Below, piece after piece: positions 37,621 through 46,192 of a DNA stretch of 64,000 bases; position 1 is the stretch's first letter; every line of letters starts with the position of its first letter. A program made the position numbers and the translations under genes. Location: positions 248,001-312,000 of the forward strand of contig NZ_VTRS01000002.1 in assembly GCF_008641065.1 (NCBI RefSeq). Reading direction: 5' to 3'. The stretch comes from Rhabdaerophilum calidifontis (GTDB taxonomy: Bacteria; Pseudomonadota; Alphaproteobacteria; Rhizobiales; Beijerinckiaceae). The notes under the pieces were generated by a model. The model saw only the letters and a program-made list of their open reading frames with translations. It was not told the origin of the DNA and did not search any database.

Positions 37621-38442
37621 ATGCCCTCGTTTTCCGCCGAGCGCGCCGAATTTCCCGCCAAGCTCGATCCCGTCTGGGCCCGGCTGCGGCAGGAGGCGGA
37701 GGCCGTCCGCGCCGCCGAGCCCTCGCTGGCCGGGCTCGTCCTGGCGACGATCCTCCAGCAGAAGAGCCTTGAGGCGGCGGTCGCGCATCGCATCGCCGAG
37801 CGGCTCGACCATGCCGATCTCTCGGCGAGCCATATCCGCCACGCCTTCGCCGATCTTGCAGAGGCGGAGCCGGGCTATCGCGACGCCTTGCGCGCCGATA
37901 TCGTCGCGGTGCTCGACCGCGATCCGGCCTGTGAGCGGGTCATCGAGCCGGTGCTCTATTTCAAGGGCTTCCACGCGATCGAGACGCACCGGCTCGCGCA
38001 TTGGCTGTGGGCACGCGGACGGCAGGATTTCGCGCTCTACCTGCAATCGCGCGCCTCCTCGGTGTTCCAGACCGACATTCATCCGCAGGTGCCGATGGGG
38101 CGCGGCATCTTCCTCGATCACGCGACCGGCCTCGTCGTCGGGCAGACGGCCCGGATCGACGATGATGTCTCGATCCTCCAGGGCGTCACGCTCGGCGGTA
38201 CGGGCAAGGAAGACGGCGACCGGCATCCCAAGGTGCGGCGCGGCGTGCTGATCGGCGCCGGCGCCAAGATCCTCGGCAATATCGAGATCGGCCATTGCGC
38301 GCGCGTGGCCGCCGGTTCGGTGGTGCTGAAGGCGGTGCCGCCCTGCGTGACCGTGGCAGGCGTGCCGGCGCGGATCGTCGGCGAGGCGGGCTGCGCCGAG
38401 CCCGCGCGGGCCATGGACCAGGTGATCGATCCCGGTCTTTGA
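37621..38442 (+). CDS. cysE: Serine O-acetyltransferase
   Basis: 273-aa enzyme making O-acetylserine from serine and acetyl-CoA, the first step of cysteine synthesis. An N-terminal helical domain precedes the left-handed beta-helix (hexapeptide repeats), which carries DIHPQVPMGRGIFLDHATG, GVTLGGTGKEDGDRHPK and GAGAKILGNIEIG. The catalytic Asp/His pairs (FHAIETHR, LDHATG) are present. Length and domain order are standard. Confidence 0.96.
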   Translation: MPSFSAERAEFPAKLDPVWARLRQEAEAVRAAEPSLAGLVLATILQQKSLEAAVAHRIAERLDHADLSASHIRHAFADLAEAEPGYRDALRADIVAVLDRDPACERVIEPVLYFKGFHAIETHRLAHWLWARGRQDFALYLQSRASSVFQTDIHPQVPMGRGIFLDHATGLVVGQTARIDDDVSILQGVTLGGTGKEDGDRHPKVRRGVLIGAGAKILGNIEIGHCARVAAGSVVLKAVPPCVTVAGVPARIVGEAGCAEPARAMDQVIDPGL

Positions 38443-38552
38443 GCGGGGATCGCCGCCGGCGCGGGTTGTCTCGCCCCGCGGACCATGGCAATCGAGGCCG
38501 GGGCCGCTGGCGATTCCCGGCTGGCCCGGTCAACAAAGAGGGGGCTCTCGCC

Positions 38553-38762
38553 ATGGAAAAACCGGAACTTGCCAAGGTTGAGGCCTATCTCCGCCGGACG
38601 TTCGCCAATGCCGCGATCCGCGTCGTCGCGCGGCCGAAGAAGAAGGATTCCGCCGAGGTCTATATCGGTGAGGAGTTCATCGGCGTCGTGTCGGAAGACA
38701 ACGAGGACGGCGACAAATCCTACTTCTTCGAGATGGCGATCCTCGATACCGATCTCGAATGA
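38553..38762 (+). CDS. DUF3126 family protein
   Basis: 69-aa protein starting MEKPELAKVEAYLRRTF and ending FFEMAILDTDLE, with the central KKKDSAEVYIGEEFIGVV. It is a conserved small alphaproteobacterial family (DUF3126) of unknown function, commonly located downstream of cysE. It lies 110 nt after cysE, probably in the same transcript, and ends 1 nt before the convergent gene's stop. Confidence 0.85.
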   Translation: MEKPELAKVEAYLRRTFANAAIRVVARPKKKDSAEVYIGEEFIGVVSEDNEDGDKSYFFEMAILDTDLE

Positions 38763-39404
38763 TCATCCCCGCGCGGCGAAGCCCGCCACGAGCCGCGTCG
38801 CGCCGGCGGTGATCCGCCGCCATTCCGGCAGATCGGCGGGGGCGAAGCGCAGTTCGATCTCGAGCCCGTCCTGCCGCAGCGTCGCGCGGCAGGGTTCGGC
38901 ATCGTCGAGGCTCTCGCGCGGGCACAGGGCGACGAAGATCCCGTGCCCGCCGGCGCCGAGATAGAGTTCGCGGTCCTCGTACGGCGTGCCGGGCCGGAAG
39001 CGTCGCATCACCAGCCCGCCGGGATTGGACCAGGCCTCGCGCGCGAGGAAGCGCGCATGGACATTCTGGAACAGGGTCGCGGCATCCGGCTCCGGCCCCG
39101 CCGGCCGCACCACGATGGCAAGCCGCCCCGGCTGCGGGCCATGCGCACCCGACCTGGCGGGGGAGGGGGGCGGCGCGGCGAAGTCCGCGATTCCCACCAC
39201 GAGATCGAGCCGATCGAGCCGCCCGCCCGCCATCTGCGCCCGGTCGCGCATCAGCTCGCGCGGCACCGCGAGGATCCGGCCCGCGAGATCGACCCGCGCA
39301 TCGCCCTCCGGCGCTGCGGGCTGGAGCGGACGTCCGGTCAGGAGCAGCGCATGGGTGCCGCCGACCAGCATGAGCAGGAGCAGGGACAGGGCAAGGCGTT
39401 TCAT
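38763..39404 (-). CDS. Exported protein of unknown function
   Basis: 213-aa protein with a signal peptide (MKRLALSLLLLMLVGGTHALLL). No domain I recognise follows. Two cysteines in the C-terminal half (LCPRESLDDAEPCRATL) may form a disulfide in the periplasm. It is convergent with the DUF3126 gene, with no intergenic space. Confidence 0.65.
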   Translation of the reverse strand: MKRLALSLLLLMLVGGTHALLLTGRPLQPAAPEGDARVDLAGRILAVPRELMRDRAQMAGGRLDRLDLVVGIADFAAPPPSPARSGAHGPQPGRLAIVVRPAGPEPDAATLFQNVHARFLAREAWSNPGGLVMRRFRPGTPYEDRELYLGAGGHGIFVALCPRESLDDAEPCRATLRQDGLEIELRFAPADLPEWRRITAGATRLVAGFAARG

Positions 39405-39558
39405 CGCGGGAAGCCTGCGCCGCCATGGTTAACCAAACGTAAAGAAACCGACCAATCCTGACCCATTCCGGGGCGTTTCCGTCTTGCATGACGCTTGCAG
39501 CCCGGCAAACTCGGCAGGCGTTCAAACCGCCGCCCAGGCGTATCGGGAGGATCGGACC

Positions 39559-39879
39559 ATGTCGCCCCAGCAGATCGATTCGCTTCTCGCGCTGGCGCTC
39601 GGCTTCGCGCTGGCCGGCTTCGTCGCCGCGCTCTACCGCGCGCTGCGCGATCAGCCGCCGAGCTTCGGGCTGCTTCTCCACGGCGGCCCGGCCAGCGTCG
39701 CGGCGATTCCGCTGATCGCCGTCGCCGGGCCGGCGATCATCATGCGCAACACGCTCCGCGGCCGCAAATATGAGCGCCGCAAAGTGCATTTCGTGGCGCT
39801 CGCGACGATCATCGCCTCGTTCTGGGCGATCGGGATCGGTTTCCAGTTCCTGCGGCTTGTGGCAGGCTTCGCCCCCTGA
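39559..39879 (+). CDS. Small membrane protein (DUF6949-like)
   Basis: 106-aa protein with three hydrophobic segments (about residues 8-26, 46-62, 78-100) and a conserved-looking cytosolic loop RNTLRGRKYERRKVHF. It matches a short family common in Hyphomicrobiales that I recall as DUF6949; function unknown. It lies 17 nt before the gamma-carbonic anhydrase gene and is likely co-transcribed with it. Confidence 0.65.
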   Translation: MSPQQIDSLLALALGFALAGFVAALYRALRDQPPSFGLLLHGGPASVAAIPLIAVAGPAIIMRNTLRGRKYERRKVHFVALATIIASFWAIGIGFQFLRLVAGFAP

Positions 39880-39896
39880 CGCAGTTCGGAGGAACC

Positions 39897-40430
39897 ATGC
39901 CGCTCTACGCGCTCGACGGCCAGGCGCCGCACTATCCGGGAGAGGGCCGCTTCTGGGTCGCGCCCGGCGCCCATGTCATCGGCCGGGTCGTCATCGGCGA
40001 GGATGTCGGCATCTGGTTCGGCGCGGTGCTGCGCGGCGACAACGAGCCGATCGTGCTCGGCGCCGAGACCAATATCCAGGAGCATGCGATGCTCCACACC
40101 GATCTGGGCTTTCCGCTGACCCTCGGGCGCGGCTGCACGATCGGCCACGGCGCGATCCTGCATGGCTGCACGCTCGGGGATCATGTGCTCGTCGGCATGG
40201 GCGCGACCGTGCTCAACGGCGCGGTGATCGGCGCGGGCTCGCTCGTCGGCGCCGGGGCGCTGGTGACCGAGCGCAAGGAATTCCCGCCGCATTCGCTGAT
40301 CGTCGGCGCACCGGCGCGCGCGGTGCGGCAGCTCGACGAGGCGGCGCTCGCCGGCCTGCGCGCGTCCGCGGCGGGCTATGCGCGCAACTGGAAGCGTTTC
40401 GCGGCGGGCCTGAAGGAAATCGCGCCCTGA
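39897..40430 (+). CDS. Gamma-carbonic anhydrase family protein (YrdA/PaaY-like)
   Basis: 177-aa left-handed beta-helix protein. Hexapeptide repeats run from PGAHVIGRVVIGEDVGIWFGAV onward, with the three zinc-ligand histidines in NIQEHAMLHTD and CTIGHGAILHG. The RGDNEPI motif is diagnostic. It may hydrate CO2 or act as a thioesterase as in PaaY. A terminator-like hairpin follows. Confidence 0.93.
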   Translation: MPLYALDGQAPHYPGEGRFWVAPGAHVIGRVVIGEDVGIWFGAVLRGDNEPIVLGAETNIQEHAMLHTDLGFPLTLGRGCTIGHGAILHGCTLGDHVLVGMGATVLNGAVIGAGSLVGAGALVTERKEFPPHSLIVGAPARAVRQLDEAALAGLRASAAGYARNWKRFAAGLKEIAP

Positions 40431-40438
40431 AATGGGGC

Positions 40439-40477
40439 GGGCCGGCCCCGCGTGATCGGCGCGGAACCGGCCCTTTT
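40439..40477 (+). terminator. Probable terminator after the gamma-carbonic anhydrase gene
   Basis: GGGCCGG (40439-40445) can pair with CCGGCCC (40467-40473), followed by TTTT. The loop is long, so confidence is moderate. Confidence 0.4.
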
Positions 40478-40553
40478 CGCCTGAAGCCAGTCCAGGGGGG
40501 ACGGGGTGGGGTGGGGACCTGACCAGCCCTCAGCGAAATTCCATGATGCGCCC

Positions 40554-41165
40554 TCAGCGTGAGGAGGCGACGTTCGGGCTGCCAACTCCGCCGAGCGACA
40601 CCCATTGCGCGGGATTCTCATCCGATTGCCGCTTGATGAAGCGGTAGCCGGTATCCTTCCAGGCGAGGATCTGCCCCTCCTGGTTGTCGAGGACGAAATC
40701 GCCCCGATCGGTCTTGATCGTCAGCACCGCGTGCCCGTCGCCGCGCTTGTCGCGCACCACCGTGATCAGCAGCGCCTGCTCGGGGAACCCGGCGCGGATC
40801 AGCCGCCGCCGCTTCTCGAGCACGTAATCCTCGCAATCGCCGCGGCCATCCTCGGGATAGGACCAGAGTTCGGGCACGCCCCAATGGTCCTGATCCGTCA
40901 CCGCGATGATCTCGCGGTTGACATCGGCGTTGATCTTCACGATCCGCCGCCAGCTGCCTTCGTCGAGCGCGATGGCGCGCCTGGGCAGCGTGCGGCTCAC
41001 GCACTCCGCCGGATTCTCGCGGCAGAACTGCATGAAACCGATTGGCGCGGTCGTCGCCTGACCGATCGAGGCAACCTGCTGGGCGGATACTGGCGAAACG
41101 CCAAGTATTCCGGATGCCATTCCGGTTGCGAGCATTCCAAAGACGACGATGACCTTTTTATTCAT
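40554..41165 (-). CDS. Periplasmic transglutaminase-like cysteine peptidase (BTLCP)
   Basis: 203-aa exported protein of the BTLCP (DUF920) family. A signal peptide ends at VSA-Q. The catalytic triad appears as Cys in GRGDCEDYVLEKRR, His in GDGHAVLTI and Asp in FVLDNQEG. LapG, a c-di-GMP-controlled protease of adhesins, is the best-known relative, but this short form is a separate subgroup without an assigned target. Confidence 0.9.
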   Translation of the reverse strand: MNKKVIVVFGMLATGMASGILGVSPVSAQQVASIGQATTAPIGFMQFCRENPAECVSRTLPRRAIALDEGSWRRIVKINADVNREIIAVTDQDHWGVPELWSYPEDGRGDCEDYVLEKRRRLIRAGFPEQALLITVVRDKRGDGHAVLTIKTDRGDFVLDNQEGQILAWKDTGYRFIKRQSDENPAQWVSLGGVGSPNVASSR

Positions 41166-41532
41166 CGACCCCTCCCGTTCGTCACGGAAAGAGATCGCAC
41201 ACGGATTTTCATATCCGGCGATTTTCGGTGCTCAGATTTTGAGGATCCGCGTAAGGTTTTTCTAAGGATGATTTTGAGGTTGAGTGCTGCGCGAACCGAA
41301 CGAAAAAACCGTTAATCATTCAGTCTTTTGAAATAACAATGAAAATTTCAGGGTTCGGAGTTTTTCTCTAAAAGACGCAGCATCGCCGTTAACCTGGCTT
41401 TACTATCGGCGTTAGTCCGCCGTTCAGGCTGCCGCGAAAGGGCGTGGCGTAGTCTTGCCGCCGGACGCGAAACACCCCCGGCGAGAGGCCGGGGGCGCGA
41501 GGACGGAACGGTGCAGGGAAGCGGTTCGGGGC
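41166..41532. other. 367-nt intergenic region between two minus-strand genes
   Basis: Unusually A/T-rich for this genome between 41200 and 41400 (upstream of the BTLCP gene). It probably holds that gene's promoter and long 5' region. No ORF with a ribosome-binding site was found. A hairpin at 41475-41495 belongs to the PilZ gene behind it. Confidence 0.5.
41475..41495 (-). terminator. Terminator hairpin downstream of the PilZ gene
   Basis: Inverted repeat CCCCCGG (41475-41481) / CCGGGGG (41489-41495) with a 7-nt loop, located 38 nt past the stop of the minus-strand PilZ gene; the T tract on that strand is short (GTTTCG). Confidence 0.55.
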
Positions 41533-42174
41533 TCAGAGCCGGATGTCGACGTCGAACATCGCGTCGGGCACGGACCCGTGGAACTCGACCGCGATTCCGC
41601 CCTCGAAGGCGCGGACGACGCGGGCCGGCGTCGTGCCGAGCATGATCTCGTCGCCGCGCGCGAAATCACCCCGCACCGCGACCGCCGCGCCGGAGCGCGA
41701 GACATCGATCAGATGCGCGGGGATCGGCGCGGCGGGGGAGGCGAGATTGGTGACGGTGATGCGGGGGTCGCGCGGCACCACGCGGTCATGCCGCCGATCC
41801 TCCGGCAGGTTGAGGATCTCGCGGTTGGCGAGCCAGGTGAGCTGGTTCGCGAGCTTGTCGCGCTTGACGAGCGTCGTCACCATCTCGATCGCGAAGCCGC
41901 CGGGCATCAGCCGGACGACCTGCCCCTCGACGCGGCCGATCGAGTAGAAATAGCCGACGACCCGCTCGCCGATCCGCGGCGTGCAATCGGCCTCGACCAC
42001 GAGAGCCTGGAGCGACGCCTCGGTCGCCGTGCCGCCATATTCGGTGCGGTTCTCGAGCATGAAGCGGCCGCCGATGGAAATCCGCACGCGCGGCGCCACG
42101 CGGCGTTCCGCGCTGAGGCGGAACAGACGCTGTGAAGCGGTCGATTCAGGCGTAATACGAAGCGCTCGCGGCAT
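41533..42174 (-). CDS. PilZ-domain protein with two PilZ-like modules
   Basis: 213-aa protein. The C-terminal PilZ domain holds DRRHDRVVPRDPRITV and DVSRSGAAVAV, matching RxxxR and DxSxxG, so c-di-GMP binding is likely. The N-terminal half (SAERRVAPRVRISIGGRFML...) looks like a second, degenerate PilZ module. No membrane segment is visible. Confidence 0.85.
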   Translation of the reverse strand: MPRALRITPESTASQRLFRLSAERRVAPRVRISIGGRFMLENRTEYGGTATEASLQALVVEADCTPRIGERVVGYFYSIGRVEGQVVRLMPGGFAIEMVTTLVKRDKLANQLTWLANREILNLPEDRRHDRVVPRDPRITVTNLASPAAPIPAHLIDVSRSGAAVAVRGDFARGDEIMLGTTPARVVRAFEGGIAVEFHGSVPDAMFDVDIRL

Positions 42175-42294
42175 GGCTCGCCCCCGAAGGGAGATTCCTT
42201 CTCCCGCCCGAATGTCGCAGCCAGCACCGAAGGAATGGTTAACCTGGCCCGGAAGAGGCCGCGTTCCGCCAGGCGGGCGGCTACCCGATGCCGC

Positions 42295-42987
42295 CTATTC
42301 GGTATCCTTGCGACCGCGCATCACGATGAGATGTCCGCGCCGGCCGATCACGCTCTCCGCCATGGCGGCCGGGAGCAGTCCCGGTCCGCTCGCCGGCCGG
42401 GCGGCGCGGCCGAGCATCCGGCTGCCGGTCAGGTCGAGCCGCTCGGGGATCCGGGCGGGCTCGGCCGGCGGATCGAAGAAGGCGAGGGCGCCGATCAGCC
42501 GATCGCCGATGCCGTTGCGGTGCGAAAGCGGCAACAGCAGCAATTCGCCGGCCGCGGAATGCGCCTGGCGGCGCTCGGGCTTGGGAATGCCGCCCGCATC
42601 GCGGAAATTGAGCCAGGCCGGGCGGGGCGCGCCGGGCTTCGCGGCGCGCGGGGCATCATCCTCGGCCCGGCCGGCCTTGCGGATGCCGATCAGCATCGGC
42701 TCGCCGTCCTCGGCGGCAATCCACAAGGCGGAGAGGGCGGCGAGCTTGGTGCGGTCGGCGAAGATGTCCTCGAACGGGCGGCCGGTGAGCGATTGGCCGA
42801 GGCTGTCGACGATGCGCGAACCGGCAAGCCGGAAGCGGAACTCACCCGCCGGCCCCTCGATCAGGAACACATCGCGCAGTTCCGGCGCAATCGCGCGCGG
42901 CTCGATCTCGATGCGGCGCGGGGCGGGCCGGTCGCCGCGCAGCGTGTTCCAGTAGCGGAACAGCGCGGCTGTCGATGGGTGGCGCAT
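42295..42987 (-). CDS. PAS_5-domain protein
   Basis: 230-aa protein. The first 150 residues fit the PAS_5 family: LFRYWNTLRGDRPAPRRIEIEP, FLIEGPAGEFRFRLAGSRIVDSLG, then LTGRPFEDIF. No output domain is visible. These stand-alone PAS proteins are common in alphaproteobacteria and often sit among PilZ and motility genes. The ATG at 42987 has GGGAGGGTCCC directly upstream. Confidence 0.85.
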   Translation of the reverse strand: MRHPSTAALFRYWNTLRGDRPAPRRIEIEPRAIAPELRDVFLIEGPAGEFRFRLAGSRIVDSLGQSLTGRPFEDIFADRTKLAALSALWIAAEDGEPMLIGIRKAGRAEDDAPRAAKPGAPRPAWLNFRDAGGIPKPERRQAHSAAGELLLLPLSHRNGIGDRLIGALAFFDPPAEPARIPERLDLTGSRMLGRAARPASGPGLLPAAMAESVIGRRGHLIVMRGRKDTE

Positions 42988-43199
42988 GGGACCCTCCCGT
43001 CCGTTTCGGGACATGACGTCCCGGTCTGAACCAAGCGGGCGGCGCCGGGGCCGCCCATGCCGCTGCCGACGCGAAGGGCATGCCGGACGGAAGGTTAAGC
43101 GCGGGCGTCCTGTTTCTGCCGTCGCGTTAAGCTTAACCGGGGATGGAGATTGTCGCGCACGCGCCGCCATGTCATGGTCAGAACGCTCCAAGGATTTTG

Positions 43200-43231
43200 C
43201 GCCGCGCCCCCGCTCCGGGCGCGGCGTTTTT
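43200..43231 (+). terminator. Orphan Rho-independent terminator in a 388-nt intergenic region
   Basis: CGCCGCGCCC (43200-43209) pairs perfectly with GGGCGCGGCG (43217-43226) and is followed by TTTTT, so it terminates plus-strand RNA. The gene to the left is on the minus strand and no plus-strand gene precedes it within 200 nt. The rest of 42988-43375 holds no ORF I trust. It may end a small RNA or attenuate the CBS gene. Confidence 0.65.
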
Positions 43232-43375
43232 CTGCGCAGGGCCCGAACGCCGTCTTTGCGCCGCGTTCCCGGCCCATCCTGCATGATTGCGGAGCGCGCG
43301 CATTTCCGCGACACTCCCCCGAGCCGCCGCAGAGCGGTGGGAATGGAAACGTCCGATCAGAGCAGGAGCGCAACC

Positions 43376-43807
43376 ATGACAGTTGCCAGAATCCTCGACG
43401 CCAAGGGCAGGGCGGTCGTCACGGCCGAGCCCACGATCAGCATGCATGCGGTGGCGCGGATGCTCGCCCAGCACCGCATCGGCGCGGTGGTCATCGTCGG
43501 GCCGGGCCAGAGCGTGGCCGGCATCCTTTCCGAGCGCGACATCGTCCGCGCCGTCTCCGAGCGGGGCACCGCCGCCCTCGACGATCCGGTGGCCGCGCAT
43601 ATGACGAAGCGCGTCATCACCTGCCTCGGCTCGACGCCGATCCGCGAGGTGATGAGCATCATGACCACGGGCAAGTTCCGCCACATCCCGGTGGTGCGCG
43701 ACGGCCGGCTCGACGGCATGATCTCGATCGGCGATGTGGTGAAGCAGCGTCTGGCCGAGCTTGAGCACGAAAGCCAGACCCTGCGCGAATACATCACCGC
43801 GAGCTGA
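43376..43807 (+). CDS. CBS-domain pair protein
   Basis: 143-aa protein made of two CBS domains: ISMHAVARMLAQHRIGAVVIVG...GILSERDIVRAV and TPIREVMSIMTTGKFRHIPVVRDGRLDGMISIGDVVK. CBS pairs bind adenosine nucleotides and act as energy or redox sensors. AGGAG precedes the ATG at 43376. The target enzyme is unknown. Confidence 0.93.
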   Translation: MTVARILDAKGRAVVTAEPTISMHAVARMLAQHRIGAVVIVGPGQSVAGILSERDIVRAVSERGTAALDDPVAAHMTKRVITCLGSTPIREVMSIMTTGKFRHIPVVRDGRLDGMISIGDVVKQRLAELEHESQTLREYITAS

Positions 43808-43816
43808 GCCGGCAGC

Positions 43817-44227
43817 TCATTCCGTCGCCGTCAGCACCGGCCGGCCGCCTTCCAGGTGCACGCGGCGATAGAAGCAGGAGGGGCGGCCGGTATGGCAGGC
43901 TGGCCCGGCCTGCGTCACGCGCAGCAGCACCGCGTCCTGATCGCAATCGACGCGCATCTCGACGAGGCGCTGCGTGTGGCCGCTGGTCTCGCCCTTGCGC
44001 CAGAGCGCGTTGCGCGAGCGCGAGAAATACCAGACATCGCCGCTTGCGAGCGTGCGCGCCAGCGCCTCGGCGTTCATATGCGCGAGCATGAGAATGTCGC
44101 CGCTCGCATGGTCGACGGTGATCGCGGTGATCAGGCCGTCCGGACCGAATTTCGGCGTGAGCGCGCGCCCCTCCTCAAGCTCCAGCTTGGTTCCGGGCGG
44201 CGCGAAGGGGGTTGTCGGGGTCCACAT
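43817..44227 (-). CDS. hisI: Phosphoribosyl-AMP cyclohydrolase
   Basis: 136-aa enzyme of histidine synthesis that opens the adenine ring of PR-AMP. Metal-binding motifs are present: VDCDQDAVLL and CHTGRPSCFYR. MLAHMNAEAL and WYFSRSRNALWRKGETSG are conserved. HisI is separate from HisE here, as is usual in alphaproteobacteria. It lies beside folE. Confidence 0.96.
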   Translation of the reverse strand: MWTPTTPFAPPGTKLELEEGRALTPKFGPDGLITAITVDHASGDILMLAHMNAEALARTLASGDVWYFSRSRNALWRKGETSGHTQRLVEMRVDCDQDAVLLRVTQAGPACHTGRPSCFYRRVHLEGGRPVLTATE

Positions 44228-44302
44228 GCTGCCTTCTTTGGCATGTCGCCCGAGGATTTCAAGTCATGGCGGATCTGCGCGCGGTTGAGCCGGCCGCGCG
44301 CC

Positions 44303-44932
44303 CTATCCGCGCACGCGGTTGAGCATGGTGAAGAACCGCACCTGTTCGCTCGGATCGTCGCGGAACACGCCGGTGAACTGGCAGGTCGTGGTCGAGGCGC
44401 CGGGTTTCTGGATGCCGCGCATCGTCATGCACATATGCTCGGCCTCGATCAGCACCGCGATGCCGCGCGGGTTGAGTGCGGCATCGATCGCCTGGACGAT
44501 CTCGGCGGTCATCGTCTCCTGCGTCTGGAGGCGCCGCGCGAAGATATCGACGACGCGCGCGAGCTTCGAGAGCCCGACGACGCCGCCCTCGGGGTAATAG
44601 GCGATATGCGCCACGCCGGCGAACGGCACCATGTGGTGCTCGCAATGCGAATGGAAGGGAATGTCCTTGACCAGGACCAGGTCGTCGTAGCCCTCGACAT
44701 CGCGGAAGATTTTCGAGAGCGCCTCGGAGGCATCTTTCCGGTAGCCGGAAAACAGTTCCTCATAGGCCTTGGCGACGCGCTTCGGCGTTTCGAGGAGGCC
44801 CTCGCGGCTGGGATCGTCGCCCGCCCAGCGGATCAGCGTCCGCACGGCGGCCTCGGCTTCTTCGCGGCTCGGCCGCTCGATCGGGGAGTTCCCGGCGCTG
44901 CGGGCGGGAAAGGTCTTAACCACGGCATCCAT
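44303..44932 (-). CDS. folE: GTP cyclohydrolase I
   Basis: 209-aa enzyme converting GTP to dihydroneopterin triphosphate for folate synthesis. Zinc ligands appear in [12 protein letters not shown] and [12 protein letters not shown]; the catalytic region is [10 protein letters not shown]. The ATG at 44932 is preceded by GGAGGCACCAC. It is divergent from the NifU-like gene. Confidence 0.97.
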   Translation of the reverse strand: MDAVVKTFPARSAGNSPIERPSREEAEAAVRTLIRWAGDDPSREGLLETPKRVAKAYEELFSGYRKDASEALSKIFRDVEGYDDLVLVKDIPFHSHCEHHMVPFAGVAHIAYYPEGGVVGLSKLARVVDIFARRLQTQETMTAEIVQAIDAALNPRGIAVLIEAEHMCMTMRGIQKPGASTTTCQFTGVFRDDPSEQVRFFTMLNRVRG

Positions 44933-45109
44933 GTGGTGCCTCCTTTGATGCTCAGGCGATCTACGGGCGGGGCGGCGGGCTGGATCCACCCGCCGCAGGA
45001 ATTTCGCATCGGCCCATCCGGCCATATCACGGTGTCAGGTGCTGTCAGGAGCGGCGCTCTGGCCAAGCGATGCGTGAAAACCTATCTTCCTCTTCGGGTG
45101 GAGGTGCCC

Positions 45110-45574
45110 ATGCTTGACGATGTGTATAATCGCCGCATCCTCGAACTCGCCGGCAATATCCCGCGCCTTGGCCGGCTCGCGGCGCCGGACGCGAGCGCGA
45201 CCGCGCATTCGAAACTCTGCGGCTCCACCGTGACGGTGGATCTGACGATGACGGGCGATGTCGTTACCGATTTCGCCCATGAGGTGAAGGCCTGCGCGCT
45301 CGGGCAGGCCTCGTCCTCGATCATGGCCCGCAACGTGGTGGGCGCCAGCGCAGACGAATTACGCGCCATCCGCGAGGTCGTGCGCAGGATGCTGAAGGAG
45401 AACGGGCCGCCGCCGGCCGGGAAATGGGAAGACCTGCGCGTGCTCGAACCGGTGCGCGATTACCGGGCCCGGCACGCCTCCACCCTGCTGACCTTCGACG
45501 CGGTGGTGGAGGCCATCGGCAAGATCGAGGCGCAGCGGAAGCCGGCGGAGCAGGAAACGGGCGCCTTGAAATGA
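45110..45574 (+). CDS. NifU-N/IscU-like iron-sulfur scaffold family protein
   Basis: 154-aa protein with the NifU N-terminal fold: MLDDVYNRRILELAGNIP, KLCGSTVTVDLTM and VKACALGQASSSIMA. Only two of the three scaffold cysteines are evident, so cluster assembly is plausible but unproven. The gene sits between folE and yidD, a conserved order in Hyphomicrobiales. The ATG at 45110 has GGTGGAGGTGCCC upstream. Confidence 0.82.
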   Translation: MLDDVYNRRILELAGNIPRLGRLAAPDASATAHSKLCGSTVTVDLTMTGDVVTDFAHEVKACALGQASSSIMARNVVGASADELRAIREVVRRMLKENGPPPAGKWEDLRVLEPVRDYRARHASTLLTFDAVVEAIGKIEAQRKPAEQETGALK

Positions 45575-45795
45575 CCCGAAGGCTGCATTACGCGGTGCGC
45601 CGTCCGCCTGGAGAACGCCCATGACACGGATTTCCGAAGGCTGGGGTGGCTTATAACCGTTGCATTCGTGGATTTCGTCCAGCTCGGCAGAGCTGAGCCC
45701 CCTTTATCCCGGATAGGGGCATTCTTGTCGTTACGCAGGCTCTGTATCCAATGGGAAGCCCTGGCGCAGACATGGAACCGGAGGAACGGCGCGTG

Positions 45796-46104
45796 ATGCT
45801 GCGCCGGCTTTTTCTCGCGCCGGTCCATCTCTACCGCTACACGTTCTCGGCCGTTCTCGGCCGCACCTGCCGACACCTGCCCACCTGCTCGGAATACATG
45901 ATCGAGGCGGTGGAACGTCACGGCATCTGGCCGGGAGGCTGGATGGGGTTTGCACGCATCTGCCGCTGCCGGCCGGGAGGCAGCGCGGGGCTCGATTTCG
46001 TCTGCGAGGAATTGCCGAAAGCGGCGCGCTGGTATACCCCGTGGCGCTATGGCCTGTGGCGGGGCACCCATGTGCCCGCGCGGCTGCGTGAGCCGGGATC
46101 GTAA
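45796..46104 (+). CDS. yidD: Membrane protein insertion efficiency factor YidD
   Basis: 102-aa YidD, a small peripheral membrane protein that assists YidC-dependent insertion. Family signature: [37 protein letters not shown], with RICRCRPGG later giving conserved cysteines. GGAGG lies upstream of the ATG at 45796. In-frame starts at 45772 and 45751 are possible. It is separated from rpmH/rnpA here, as often in this order. Confidence 0.88.
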   Translation: MLRRLFLAPVHLYRYTFSAVLGRTCRHLPTCSEYMIEAVERHGIWPGGWMGFARICRCRPGGSAGLDFVCEELPKAARWYTPWRYGLWRGTHVPARLREPGS

Positions 46105-46192
46105 CCCGGCATTCACCATCCGCGCGCCACAAGCGGCCGATCGAGCCAGCAGCCTACCCGCCTTGTTCGCGGGAGTGGGCAGGAGATACGAC

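Noticed and set aside
42195-42211. GGGAGA/TCTCCC hairpin between the tandem-PilZ gene and the PAS_5 gene
   Set aside because: Only 6 bp without a T tract; it may simply be part of the PilZ gene's ribosome-binding region.
45575-45795. Short open frames between the NifU-like gene and yidD
   Set aside because: Very short, no consistent ribosome-binding site, and no similarity I recognise.
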